This document shows positions 19,726-32,988 of a DNA stretch of 64,000 nucleotides, piece after piece. Position numbers and translations under genes: made by a program. Below the pieces are notes generated by a model. It worked only from the letters and a program-made list of their open reading frames with translations. It searched no databases and was not told the DNA's origin. The first letter of the stretch is position 1. Every line of letters begins with the position of its first letter. Origin of the DNA: Saturnia japonica (taxonomy: Eukaryota; Arthropoda; Insecta; Lepidoptera; Saturniidae); NCBI GenBank assembly GCA_033032175.1, contig CM065323.1, positions 13,578,001 to 13,642,000 of the forward strand, in the 5' to 3' direction.

Positions 19726-21447
19726 CTAATTCTCGGGATTAAAAGGCATGTCCAAATTAAGATTTTCAGGATCTTCAATAGAAAAACACTGTTCATTTTC
19801 TTTTAATAAAGAATACTGCATATTAACCAGAGCTGCACATGTCTGCATGATTTTACAGGCATACATTCTTATGTTGGGTGTTATAAAATCGAGAATTCTA
19901 AACGATTTCAATCTTGATATTGCCCTCTCCACATGGATTCTAGCCCTTGCAATTTGACGAGTTGCAAGTATTTGCTCTTTTGAAAACTGTGTGGTGGTCA
20001 GGAATGGTGGAATATTAACATTCACACCAAGTGGTGCACAAAGGTCAGATATGAGGAATCCTTTGTCACATAAAATTAGATCACGTGCCACCATGTGTGA
20101 CAGGATACCACTGTCTTTGGTGATGACCTTGTCAGATGAAGATCCAGGGAACAGACCACTGACATATGTGATGGTTGCATTAGGAGCTATTCCTATCAAC
20201 ACTTTAAATGTATGCCTCTGTTTATAGTGTGAAAACACTGCTTTTTGTTCCTTCATTGAAGATGGAATAACTACCTCAATTTCTGTGCAATCAAGTACAA
20301 TTTTTATATTTGGAAATGGTGCAAAACATGATGGTATAAAGAAACTATTTTTTTTCTTTCTGGGAATTGTTTCCATCATTCCTATAAATAATATCTCATG
20401 TAAAACATTGAGAAATATTATAAATATGTTTTGAACAGTAGTGTCACTGATCTTAAATCGATATCCTAAATCAAAATATTGTAAATTGAGTCTAAGTTTC
20501 ATTAATGTGCATAATAATTGATCATCAATATTAATTATTTCCACCGTCCAACCCATGAAATAATTAATTTCAAATCTACTTATGAGATCCACTAAGACAT
20601 GGAAATGAGCAGCTATAGGCAATCCCGTATACTGAAACACTAACAAATCAACTGCCTTGATATTCTCGAAAGACAGCCTGCATTCACCTTTGGCAAGCAC
20701 TTCCTTCAATTTCTGGTTCTCTTTTTGTAAGAAATAATTCTCTGCAGTAGTCAAAACATCAGTACTTTCTTTTTCTTGGCATACTGTTGGCTGGTTCGAT
20801 GATACATCCGTGGTTAAAGTTTCCAGTTCAACTGCAACATCTTCAGTCGTCTGGTTTTCTATAGGCCTGATATAAAAATGATTGCATGTTATTAAATTAA
20901 ATAAGATATATTATAAGGTTAAGCTACAGGCATACATACTTCATATTTGATTTATGGTTTATATGATTAGGTAAGACAAACCACAGCCTTTCAGTCATAA
21001 CAATGAGGTCTCTCTGCAGTATGGGTTGCTAAAATAAGAACTATTTTATCAAGCCATACTTTAGGAATGATTGTGTACATAATAATAAATACTGTATATA
21101 GGTACCTTTTCTGTTCCTTAGGATACAAAAAGTCGAATCTCTTGATACTACTGTGTGCAAAAATTTATGGAATAAGATCATTTTCATCAGCGAAATGGCA
21201 ACTGCAAAGGCGGTCTTCACGAGTAGGGTCTCTATCCTTGCGACTGAAATGAAAAACAATGAGTAAGCTAGCAATAAATACGATTCAACTTGTATGAACT
21301 ATAGGTCAATAAAATACACAGTAACAGGTAACACCGGCAGAGCGTTTTCCATTTTCTAAACACTTTTTTATTCGCCGGGAATCTGAAAAACCTACAAGTT
21401 TCTCTTCTCGAGACATGGTTACACCCAGGGGCAAAACAATATGGCAT
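19726..21447 (-). CDS. THAP-domain DDE transposase, ISL2EU/IS4EU type, intact (copy 2)
   Basis: Exons 21447-21335, 21243-21106 and 20866-19726 reproduce the 463-residue gene of copy 1 without a difference that I could find. Both copies keep the THAP zinc ligands and the DDE triad. The locus therefore appears to hold two potentially expressible transposase genes, unless the duplication is an assembly artefact. Confidence 0.8.
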
Positions 21448-21741
21448 TATATATACTACAAACACCAAAACACAATCGTTATTATAATAAAATTGTAAAA
21501 CCCTATACAACATCCCCTTTGTTTTTACCCAAACGTCAAAATCCGCCATTTTGTGACGTCATCACTTCTGCAGTCTATATCGCGTTAAGTAACAATATGG
21601 CGGATGTATATCAGCTGATTTGTCACTTGTCATTGCCCGTTGCCGACCATCGTTCTGTGCAAAGTTAAAGGAAAAAGGGTCTGTGTTATTTAATATTTTT
21701 AAAACCGACTATATTAGTTATTGTGATATTTCTTTTTTAAC

Positions 21742-23007
21742 ATGGATATTGTTGATGGCCATAATATATTGCGCACGTTACGTGATGAATTACAAGAACT
21801 GAGGAGCCTAAGGAGAGTAACGTCGAGAATGGTTAGAAGGCCAAAGATATATATACAATGATAGAGAAAATCCCATGCAGCATTTGAGTGTTAAAAAATT
21901 TAAAAAAAGGTACAGGTTTAGTAAGAAAAATGACTAAAATTATTGATATTGTAAGAAACGATTTACAAGTAGACCATCGAGGCGGCAGCGTACCTGTAGA
22001 ATTACAAGTACTGGCCGTAATTAGATACTGGGGTAGACACGAGGTATGTATACAATATACATATATCATTTATTTAGTTTAACAATATTATAACTATTAC
22101 TTAAATAACTTTATTTTAGATTCAAGATGACTGCGCCGACATTCATGGTTTTAGTCAACAAACATTGTTACATCTCTCTAAAAAAGTGGCTATTGCACTG
22201 GCTGCTAAAAGCCCTACTTATATAAAAATGCCATCAGGTTTAGCTTCTGAAATACAAACAAGTCAAGAATTTGAATCCATTTGTGGCGTTCCGCAAGTTA
22301 TAGGAGCAATAGATGGAACGCATATTAAAATACGCAAAGTCTCTGGAGATGCTGACCAGTACTATGTTAACAGGAAAGGTCATTATTCCATAAATGTTCA
22401 GGTAAGTTTATATTATACTAGTACCACTTATATCTTGTGGATTACTTTTTACAAAATTTTACAGTTATTCAAATAAAGGTAAAAAAAGTGATGAGTTTAA
22501 AAGAAATCTTATACTGTTTTTTTATTTGGAGGAAAAAAGTTCATCATATTATTGTATTGACATACTTCTTTTATTCTAATATTGCTTTATTACAGGTAGT
22601 TTGCAATGCAAACTTAAAAATTTGTGACATAGTATGCCATTGGAGGGGCAGTACTCATGATGCCAGAATTTTTCGTGAAAGTTCAATAAAACAAAGATTT
22701 CAAGGGAATGAGTTTAATGGAAAATTGATAGGGGACAGTGGGTATCCATGTATGCCATGCTTACTGACTCCAGTTCTAAGACCAAGAACTGAAGCTGAAA
22801 GGCGCTACAATTATAGCCATATCCGAACCAGGAATGTCATAGAGAGATAAACAAATTTATGTTTTGGTTTATTAAAACAAAGATTCAGAATATTGATGGA
22901 AGTTATGAGAGGATGGATCTCTTGAAACAATAAAAATTACTATTGTAGCATGTGCTGTATTACATAATTTAGTCATTGAATTTAATTATCCAGTATTATT
23001 TTTCTAA
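21742..23007 (+). pseudogene. Harbinger transposase, frameshifted (copy 2)
   Basis: Same breaks as in copy 1 (stops near 21859, loss of frame directly after RTRNVIER at about 22850). The lesions therefore predate the duplication. Confidence 0.75.
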
Positions 23008-24289
23008 TGACAAAATTGCTAATTGTTCTTTGTGTATTTCTTCTGCTCTTTGATATTCTCTTTCTTTGTTCTTTTTCATTAATAAAAATAGTTCTTTTTC
23101 ATAACCTTCACCTTGATTCATCTGCAAATCATAAATAAAATTATTATAGGTATGTATATAGTAATATATGAGTGATATATACGACTAGTTATTACTAGTT
23201 TTAATTCTAAAATGTTATAAAACAGCTTACCGTTTTATTCTTTGATATATTTAATTTACGTCTTTTTGGGTTTTGTACAGAAACTGGTGTCGTTGTTAAT
23301 ATGACTATATTTTGGTTTGTTCATAAATCCTTTGACTCTGATATCTGTAACATGAAAGTATATTGTTATAGAACACACATTTCATAGAATATGAATTAAC
23401 ATGTTATAATATTCTGGCAATAGATTACAATTATTATACCCGAGTTGATTCCTCATATTGCTTAGATGAAGACAGTACAGGTGTCAAAGGCTCCTCACAA
23501 TCGGAAACCAATCTTGTGACCCCATGTTGCTTAGATGAAGATGGCACTGGTGTCAAAGGCTCCTCACACTCTGATACCAATTTTGGGGTTTCCAATGTCT
23601 GAGACTAGAATGTACAAAAATTAATAAATAGGATACCATTGAGAGGTAATATAGGTTTCATTTAGAAGCATAAATTACCTGTTTTAAAGTTTTTTGATAT
23701 AGTCCATCACTATCAAAGTAGTTGATGTCTACAACAAACTCATTGGGAATGGCCTCTATTAAGACGAGATCTTCAGCAGGTGGGCTTGGTGGTGGAGGTC
23801 CCCCACCTGTCAATAACCTGGCACGTCTGTACTCGGATTCCCTGCTTTTTACTAGACCCTTCATTTTACACCACTGAGTCATTAATTGTGATAGATCTTT
23901 TTGTTTATTCAGACTTTTGAAACTGTAAAAAATATTTTTATTTGTGATAATTACGCACGATAAAAATAGATGACTCAAATAGTGATTTTATTGAAAGACT
24001 TACCTAACTAAGACTTCTTGCCAAGCAGCTTTCTTCAGCGTGTTCGTGTTTGTCGTCGTCTGTGTTTTCAATAACGTCAATTTTTTGTATTAGTATTTCT
24101 CTCAATAATTTCTGCAACGAACGATATAGGTGGTTTTTAAAACTTACTAGTAATAACATACAAAAAGCCGGTACGCGTGTCTGCTTAGATAATAAAAAAG
24201 GAATATTAAATAAATTATAAAATACCTTTTCATTTTCTTCCAATTTAAGGATCGTACTCCTTTTTTTTCAATCAGTTCCATTTTATAGC
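22996..24289 (-). CDS. Myb/SANT-like DNA-binding partner of Harbinger (copy 2)
   Basis: Same exon set as 7905-6612, including the TGGGPPPP end of the Myb domain, the 69-bp coding repeat (23464-23601) and the coiled-coil tail. It abuts the convergent Harbinger transposase. As in copy 1, the first two exons do not join in a clear frame. Confidence 0.6.
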
Positions 24290-24867
24290 CAAATGTAATT
24301 TCTTGTTCTTCTTCTTATTACATAATAGCAACAGCAAAGTGTGTGTGTGCACAAAATCCCACCAAAATTAATATTAAATAATTAACACGATTTAAATCTA
24401 TCCGACTTTTTCACAACTTCACTTTTTTGCATGAAAAAATCTTGCCACTTAAAAAGTTTTATTGAAGCATCACGGCAAAAACATTTATTTGCTGGTGATA
24501 TTAACAAAGTGTGGAAAGAGCAAAATATTTTTCTGGTTATTAACCATTCATTAACTAAGACGAGCTTAAGTAACGTTTATAAGTAAAAAAATAATAATCA
24601 TTATTTAAGACGTTAAGTATTACTTAGTTAATTGGTAGCTAAGCAGATGATTAGTTGATTTTTATAAGTAAGACCGTTAGTGCGTACATCAAGCAACCAG
24701 CCCGTTCAGCCTCAGCAGCAACATACCAGATACAAACTACCACGTTGCATATTCATCATCTCAAAACGTCTAGTGGTGTTCTACACACCATATCTGGTTT
24801 CTATGAGCCGGTCACATTTCTGGTCCCACGAGCCTCCTCGGCAATTTACGAGAGGTATTCTACCATC

Positions 24868-25214
24868 ATGACGGCGACCCTGCGCATTGCACGTGTGGTG
24901 AAGTTTTTCAATCGAAACCAGAAAGAGTTTGAGTCATATGAAGAATATGTTACCGAATTAAGGGAATTAAGTTCTACCTGTGACTTTGGAATATTTAATG
25001 AATGTTTATTTAAAAGATAATTATTATGCGGCATACGGGATTTCACCATGCGAATTAAAGATTTAACATTATCCCGAGCAATTGAGATTTGTAGGACTGC
25101 ATAGGATGCAAACCTATAAACTGAATATATACAACTTGCCACATCATCGAATATAATGAAAGAAAAATCTATTGATAAAGTTCAAAATAATAAAAAAAAT
25201 AACAGGGATCGCAA
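24868..25214 (+). pseudogene. Gypsy (mag-like) gag fragment (copy 2)
   Basis: Duplicate of the scrap at 8484-8830 with the same internal stop after ECLFKR. Confidence 0.7.
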
Positions 25215-25555
25215 TCAGGAAGATGTCAATGAAACCGAATTGCGTTTTCATAGTCTTCAAAAATCTCTATGGTATATTAATAACAACTGTGAAAAAATCA
25301 TGACCATAACTTGAAAACTGAGTTTTATAAAAATAAATCAAGTTGGTAGCTCCCTAATATACCTTGCGCTATCCGAATAGTCGCTGTGACGTCACATCGC
25401 CGGTTCGATCAAGTCATTGTCATTCGGAGGCGGGCAAGACGCGGCGTTGTGCGAAGTTTACGCGATAAACTTTTTTCTATTTCGTTTTGCGGGTTAAACC
25501 GCTTCTTAGTTTGTTCATTCGTAATCTAAAACTAGTACTCACTCATACAACCGAA

Positions 25556-27271
25556 ATGGAACCAGGATTTTCACGTGGACAAACCAACAATCTGCCGAAA
25601 GTAGACTTTTTAATGGTTGCGGATTATATCACAAGTCATGCGAAATACATTAGTGCAGAAATTCAAGGACAAAAACTTTTAAAGTAAGTCACATATTTTT
25701 ACTAACTTAGAGAGTATTATAATATAGTAGATAATGCTTTATTAGTAAACTTAGTACCTACAATACTTTATTCGGATAAAAAGTCAGTTTCAATGGCCTT
25801 AACTAGTAAACTTATTGTTCCTTAAAGTTTATTTTGTTATTACCTACTACTTTAAATTATTGTTATTGTCTAAAAATGTGTCTTTACCCTTCGTGTAGGT
25901 ACTAGTGTTGTCCGCTATTATTGTAGTTTATTATCGATATGACATAATATATAAATTTTCTTCAATATTCAACTATTCTTAAGTTTTTTTACAATATTAC
26001 ACAGATGGGGACGCGATAATTATGGAGATAACGCAATAGGGTATATACAGGTGAAAAGAGAACATGCGTTGTGTACTGTAAAGGCGAGAATTGCACCTGA
26101 GCACAAGGTCCGGGCCACGGCGTATCGCTGTACATTTATTTGTGATGAAATGGAAAATAAAATTTATAGTCTGGAATGTGAAGGTTGTGCAGCAAGTAGA
26201 GGAGGATGCAAACATACCATGGCGTTGGTCATGTGGTTACATAGACGAAGTGAGGAGCCTGCTTGTACCGAAATAGCTTGTTACTGGATGAAACCTAAAC
26301 TGTCGCAAGTTGGATCCCAGTTAAAATTTATTAAAGCTAAAGATATGGGTATCAAAAGAAAATCCCTACATTCGTCAGCAACATCAACCTCTGATGAAAC
26401 ATCGAATGAAAGTTTTTTAAAGTCTGTAATAAAAAAGTCGATAGAGCTGGGAATAGAATCTCAAATTATGGGGTATTTTCATCCACCTGAAGATATAAAC
26501 AAAGCATCAATACATTATCTAGTTAATCAGTTTAGAAAGGAAAACGGCGTCAATGACGCACACAGATTTATTTTTATTCTGCAAAGAAAATATGCGATCT
26601 CAGCAATGCGATGTCATTGAGAAAGCAACTAGATCACAGGCAGACTGTCCATTATGGTATGAAATGAGATACGCTCGTATTACCGCATCAAAAGCGCACG
26701 AATCTGCTCAATGTGACACACCCGATGGAGTTTTGGTGGAATACCTCTTAGGTGCATATAAATTTAAAGAGACATTCGCTGTTAAAAGAGGTTGGCAATA
26801 TATTTCATTTAAATGAAATACTAGGAGCAATATAACAGTTCATGTATGTATTTAGTGATTTTTATTTGCAGGTAAACTTTTGGAAAATGCAGTCTGTGAA
26901 GAAGTATCGAAACTAAAAAATATCAAGTTCACTAGAGTAGGTCTCATTCTGTGTAATGATTTTCCAGTTTTGGCGCTTCTCCTGATGGTATCGCTGAAGA
27001 ATGTATAATAGAGATTAAGTGCCCAGTGTCTAATAAAAATTTTCAAAATTATGTGAAAGATGATGTAGTGGCACAAAAATATTATGCTCAAATGCAAATG
27101 CAAATGTTTTTTACAAAAAAAGAAGTGCTTTATTTTGTATCGCACAAAAATTTCAATTCAACAAAAAATATTGATATATATGAAGTAAATTATGATAAGG
27201 ATTATTGTGAGGAGTTGATTAAAAAATGTGAAATATTTTGGAAGGAAAATATATTTAAGCAACTGTTCTAA
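25556..27271 (+). pseudogene. SWIM zinc finger plus YqaJ exonuclease protein, frameshifted (copy 2)
   Basis: Carries the same two frame breaks as copy 1 (in 26553-26620 and at the T-run 26968-26971), so these arose before the duplication. Confidence 0.75.
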
Positions 27272-27363
27272 TGAATGGCTGTTTCATACTAAATAGTTTT
27301 ATTAAATATTATTATTGTCATTAAATACGCTGTCAGAGCGTGAGTGTATCAGATGTTACGAAT

Positions 27364-29369
27364 TTAAACTAATCTTTTTTGTAAGTTTACTAACCCACAT
27401 GTGATTATAACGACATCATCTAACATATCAATAACTTTTGTGTCAATACATGCATGAGGCGAAGTCATTTTAAATTCTCGTATACGACCGATTGCCCGTT
27501 CGACGTGGATACGTAAAGCCGCAATCCGTTTGGTTTCTATAACTTCCTCCTTAGTACTTGCTTTACCAGTGCTGACGCTTGGAGGTCTTACTAGGTGGCA
27601 ACCAGACATTTCTACATCTGCTGCAATACTTTTGAATCCTCTGTCGGCCATGATTGCATTTCCCTTTGGCATCAAGTCTAAAATTTTGCTATTTTGAAAA
27701 ATGTCTGTATCAGTAGCCCTACCACCATAACCGTCAGATACAAAGTTGATCGTTCAATCTGGCGTTATAGACACTAAATACTTTATAGTATTGCAGCCTT
27801 TATACTGTGACCACGATAAAGCTTGGTGTAGAGCGCTGGAGGGTTTCTCTATTCTGATCTCGAAGCAGTCTATAATACTTATTGTATTATAAAATCTTTT
27901 TCTAAAAGGAATTGGAAGATTATCTCTGACGGCTTCTTTATTTGGAAAATAAATTATTTGCTTTAGGCATTTAGCTATTAAAATCTCTGTTTTCCTAAAA
28001 ATACGACTTACATTTTTGGTATTAAAATCAATTTCCAAACGTCGATAAGAGTCATTAAATTTAAATTTTTTTAATGTAATCAATATATGTATTAATGGAC
28101 ATCCACTATTTTCCACCAATAGGCTAATAACGAAGTATGATTGTTTCGGAATCCCCAAATAAAGTTTAGTGATTGTCAATTTTGAAAACAGTGTTTTTAA
28201 AATTATCCGAATGTACTTCGCAGGATTCGATGGGATTACTATAATATGATGATACCGAATCTGAACTACCGCTACAAACATTTTCATCACTGCCAAAACT
28301 GATGTCAAAATTTTGTGAAAGCATTTCAACATTTTCTCTCTTTTTTATGGTCTGAGTTTGGACGTTTTTTTTTGTTGTTCTACTTGTATCCTCTTATCCT
28401 TCGTTTTTTTGTTTTCTGTTTTAGGCAGCTCTATCGTAACAGTCTTGTCAATTGGTAATGGATTAATAGGCTCATTCTCATCCAGAGGTTCATTATCAAA
28501 TGACACAAATACAGTGTCCTGCTGAGCTACTGACGGTTGTATTTCTTTTGTAAGCAGCGTTTCATAGAAATCTATTCTCTGTCTTTTGTCGTATCCAGGA
28601 CGAGTGACTGTAGATGTTCTTTTTGTTTTTTGACAATGGAATTTAGATGGTACTGTGCCTTGTTTCAATTTCAAAGTTCCCACACAGTCTCCATCTCATA
28701 TGATTTTCTGTGTCTGAATCGATCTGCAGTAAAAAATGTTATTGTATATGACTAAACTTTATTACAGATGTATTCTAGACAAAACACCAGTACTATTTGA
28801 TAACTTCCATATAAAGGAATTTCTACACAACGTGGAACCAGTGATAAACAGGCATGCTGGCTATGCTTATGCTATGTCATGTAACATGTAACCTGGTAAT
28901 AAAAGATGAATGGCCAAGGTACATAGTAATGGGTCAAAGACATTTGAGTATTTTTCCTACACATATTGCATCGATAACATCTTATGACAACACTATCGAC
29001 ATTTAAACCGAAAAAGACAACAATGTAATGTTTAACGAACATCTAGCTTTATTTCTTTGTAAATACCTATGCCCATCTTCATTCCTGTTTTGTAATAATT
29101 AATTGTAAGTACCTTAAACTAGTAATTTAATACATAAACATTATAAAATTAAATAGGTAGGTAATCACATTAAAATGATCTTCGCAACAATGTCGACTTG
29201 TCTTTGCTGACAACGGCTCCTCCCTTCTCATTAGCTTACACCACTTATTTCTAACTTTTTTATCATTTGGGACATGGAAAAAGTATTTTTCTGGAGTGCT
29301 AATTGTTGTATTAGTACATAGAGGTACAATACAATATATGTACGGCAGTTTATTTTCCATAATTACCAA
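27364..29369 (-). pseudogene. THAP-DDE transposase of the second ISL2EU element (copy 2, less damaged)
   Basis: The TGA at 27754-27756 and the frame change near 28685 are shared with copy 1, but the base missing in copy 1 is present here (27676). The stretch from TINFVSDG through SKILDLMPKG to the catalytic MADRGF and HVERAIG block is continuous. In this copy only the TGA separates the two halves of the catalytic domain. Confidence 0.8.
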
Positions 29370-29724
29370 AATATACGAAAATAATAAGAGTAAAGTAAAA
29401 ATACTGCATACGATAGCACGGGCGGGCGAGCAGTGACGAACGATGTGACGTCACGCCTCGAGCGGGCAATACGGACGACAATTTAAGAACTCATAAGTTT
29501 AAAAGTTTATTAAAAGAGCAGTTTTTAAGATATCGCAAAAATTCTTTCACTAGTATTTTTTTAATATTAAGTGTGACTATTCTAAACAAAAAAAAATAAC
29601 AACTCATCTTCCCCATTTAAAAAATCCACACCAGAGATCGTTACAGTCAGGCGAAATGTCAAAATCTAAAATTATGACAAGAATCATAAACATCAAAGAA
29701 ATAAAATTATTAAATACTATAAAT

Positions 29725-30130
29725 GTGGTTTATTTAACCAGCATTTAACAATAAATGTATGAACCGCACGAAATGTGGACATTTTGCGTCAATGTGCTGA
29801 GCACAACATACGAAAAACATACTGTGTACCACCGCGACCTACCTCTCTCGCGGCAACTCAAACCTAGGTCCGCTCCTCGATGTGAAACCCTTGAGTCTGG
29901 CAGCCGCCTACGCGATACAGGTGACACTGCACTTGCAATCAATTAGCTACCCACACACAATATGTTCATACATACGTGCACACAACATAGGTACATTCCT
30001 GTAAGGAACTTTTTTCTCTTTTTTACGCTAGTTAGTGTAGACCATATTTCAGATCACTAAATACATATACACATGTTCCTTCCTTCCTCCCAGGAGGCAG
30101 GGACATATATATATGTGTAGCGACATGATA
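29725..30130 (+). mobile_element. LINE 3'-region fragment (copy 2)
   Basis: Duplicate of 13340-13745; related to the 3' UTR of the LINE at 47520. Confidence 0.75.
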
Positions 30131-32026
30131 GTACAAAATGTCCCGTCAGTACGGTCCACCTGCACGGTACAGTTGGTAATGTTCACCAGTGTCGGTCCGA
30201 CCACCCGAAGACGCAGTCATATGTAATTTAATTAACAATATATTTGGTGTATCTATTATACGAGTGAAGTATAAATATGTATAGCGACCCCTCCTACGTA
30301 AAGTATCGTATGCCACAAATTTAGGTTTTTGCGATTTTTTTAATAAATCACCTGTTTTAAATGTAGAGTACATTAAGAAATTTAAAAAATAACAAATATC
30401 TGCATATTTACATGCGTTAGCTAACGTATATGTCGGAGCGAAGCCAGGGTTTTCGCACAAATGATTAATTTTAACCAAAACAACCACTTTTGTTATTACT
30501 CTGGTTTAATCTCAATCTCTATACATAACTGAATAACAGAATTACAGAACGGAATTACGAACCGGAATTGCTAAACGAAATTAGATCACTATTTCCAAAT
30601 CAATAGCTTTTATATCTGAAACCTACATAACAACTATATACTCTGTTTATAACAACTATGTGAAATTAATATACAAAGCAATTCCACAAACATATCTTAA
30701 AACAGCAAATAAAAATTTATATATCCTTGAACTTTACAATACATTACTCCAAATGAGTTATTTAACGCTAATTATGATTAACAAATATTATTCTTTTATA
30801 GTCCGCTATAAGCAGGATTCAAATTAAGTTTTACTTATTGCATAGAATGATTAATTAATTTTACTTTTAATTTTACATTTGTTTAAATATCAATCGTATG
30901 TATTTAGAACATTTCCACATTAATGATTATTTAAATGGCGACTTAAAACATAGATTCCTATATTTTACTATTATTTCCGATAGAGAGGGGCAGCCCGTCG
31001 GTACTAGTAATGGCCGGAAATACAAAAGTAACATACAGAATTATTTATACATGAATTTAAAAAAGTTACATATAATACAGATTTCCACAAAAGAATAATC
31101 CCAATATAAACACAGAAGCATTGCGAATAATAATTTAACTATTAACTTTACAAGATCCTTTTTTTTAAAGGAAACAGTACTGATGGTGGCGCCACCATTA
31201 CACTTACAACATATTTAAAATTTTTATAAATACAACTAAATAACGACTAATATCTCGAATATATTTACGATAGATTATTATGTAATTAAAACATTACTTA
31301 TTTTACTATTTCTCAACATTACTCTGCTTTAATATGGCGGTTCACCGGAAGCGTCATCAGGCGCGCTCACAGCTCCGTAAACTACAATATGTCTAAATAA
31401 TATTTGATAATAATTTAATACGAAATATGAAATTAATACATCGATATTTACATTTTTGAAGTACTAAATCGTATCAATAGATGGCGTTTTAGCAGGCGCG
31501 ACAACATTTATTTTTATTTTTTGAAATGAATAGCCGAACCAGTAATAGAAAACGAAGTAGAGCTCAAATGCTTTGTTATTTGACAATCAATAAAACCCAA
31601 GGCAGCCAATTTAGTGAAAAATCAAACGAAATAAAACAAGCTGATTTTGATTACATGGATAAGACTAATTCCTGTAGCCTTCCTCTCGAATGCAAGGTAA
31701 CACAATTTAGATTATTGTATAATTAGTAGTCTTTTCGGAAAGAGAACTGTCGTGGACAAAAATGGAACTAACGTGATGGTTTTTCAATGGCAACTCGCCC
31801 CTGTCTCCTAGCAAACGTCAATTACTCTGTTGACATAACGAACTGCATTGTATTGAGTGAGCTAGTGTTGAACAGCAACAAATATTTATAATCTGTCACA
31901 TAAGTCTTTCCGTTTCCATGTACTTGGCATTATGTTCCTGTTCAGGGTGTAATGGTTACTCTAATAAAGCTATATCATACAAAAGCTTAACAATATTCGA
32001 ACATAGAAGAAACCTGTCTAAGCATA

Positions 32027-32669
32027 TTGCTCAACAAAAATTCTACAACAATTACTGACTTCTTGGGACGGTTTGAGGAAATTACGGCAACCTTAAAGTC
32101 CTTGGAAATTAATATTCCTGTAAGCATGGCAATAACTAAAGTTACTCTTCGTTACCAGTATCGTATAACCACTTTATCTCAGCTAGTAAATGATTTGTAC
32201 AGCCATTTGAAATCGTTTCAGATCAAATTACGCTTGTGGGAGTCACAGATGCTGTCTGGTAACAGTTACCATATCAAAACGCTCTCTGCGTATGAAAATA
32301 TTGCTTATGCTCAATATGATGAAGAACTCAAGTTATTGTCGGAACAATTTTTGAACAGATTTAGCGACTTTAAAAACATGAAAGACTGTTTCCTAAAATC
32401 CAAATTTTAAGTTGTGCGATTTCTACAAAAAATACCTAGAAGAAGACAATTTTCCGCAGCTTAGAAAATTCGCAAGAAGATTGATTTGTGCGTTTGGCAG
32501 TACTTATAAATGCGAACAGTTCTTTTCATTCATGAAAGTTAATTAATCAACACGTCGTACAAGACTGACTGACGATAACTTAGAAAATTATTCACGTCTT
32601 TGTATCAGTGGAATTAATCTAAATATCGATGGATTAGGTTCCCAAATTCAAGCTCAGGTGTTTCATTGA
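32027..32669 (+). pseudogene. hAT transposase relic (copy 2)
   Basis: Duplicate of 15642-16284 with the same stop after FSFMKVN and the same hAT-like right end near 32880-32940. Confidence 0.65.
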
Positions 32670-32988
32670 TTTCGGTGTATTTAGCTTTCGTAGTTTGTAA
32701 CAATTGCAAATTTAACGATTTAATAATAATGTACCATTTTTCTAAATCTCATTTTGTTATTTTAATAAATTGTACTAAAAAAACATTGTAGTATTATTTC
32801 ATGTCTAATATCTATCGCAAAAAATATTATCACTACTTTAAAACGCACTAAGTACTTTTAAACGCGGCCCGCGAACGTATTTTTACGCTAAAGTTTGGCC
32901 CTCAACATGTCAAAGGTTGCCCATACCTGTTCTAAAGTTTTAAAACTTCATATTTTAATTTCATAACAATACATTAGCTTCACAAAAT

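Larger units (their letters stand above)
25288..29552. mobile_element. Second ISL2EU/IS4EU-type transposon (copy 2)
   Basis: Same element as 8904-13167, one base longer because copy 2 retains a G at 27676. Inverted repeats are at 25288-25320 and 29519-29552. Confidence 0.6.
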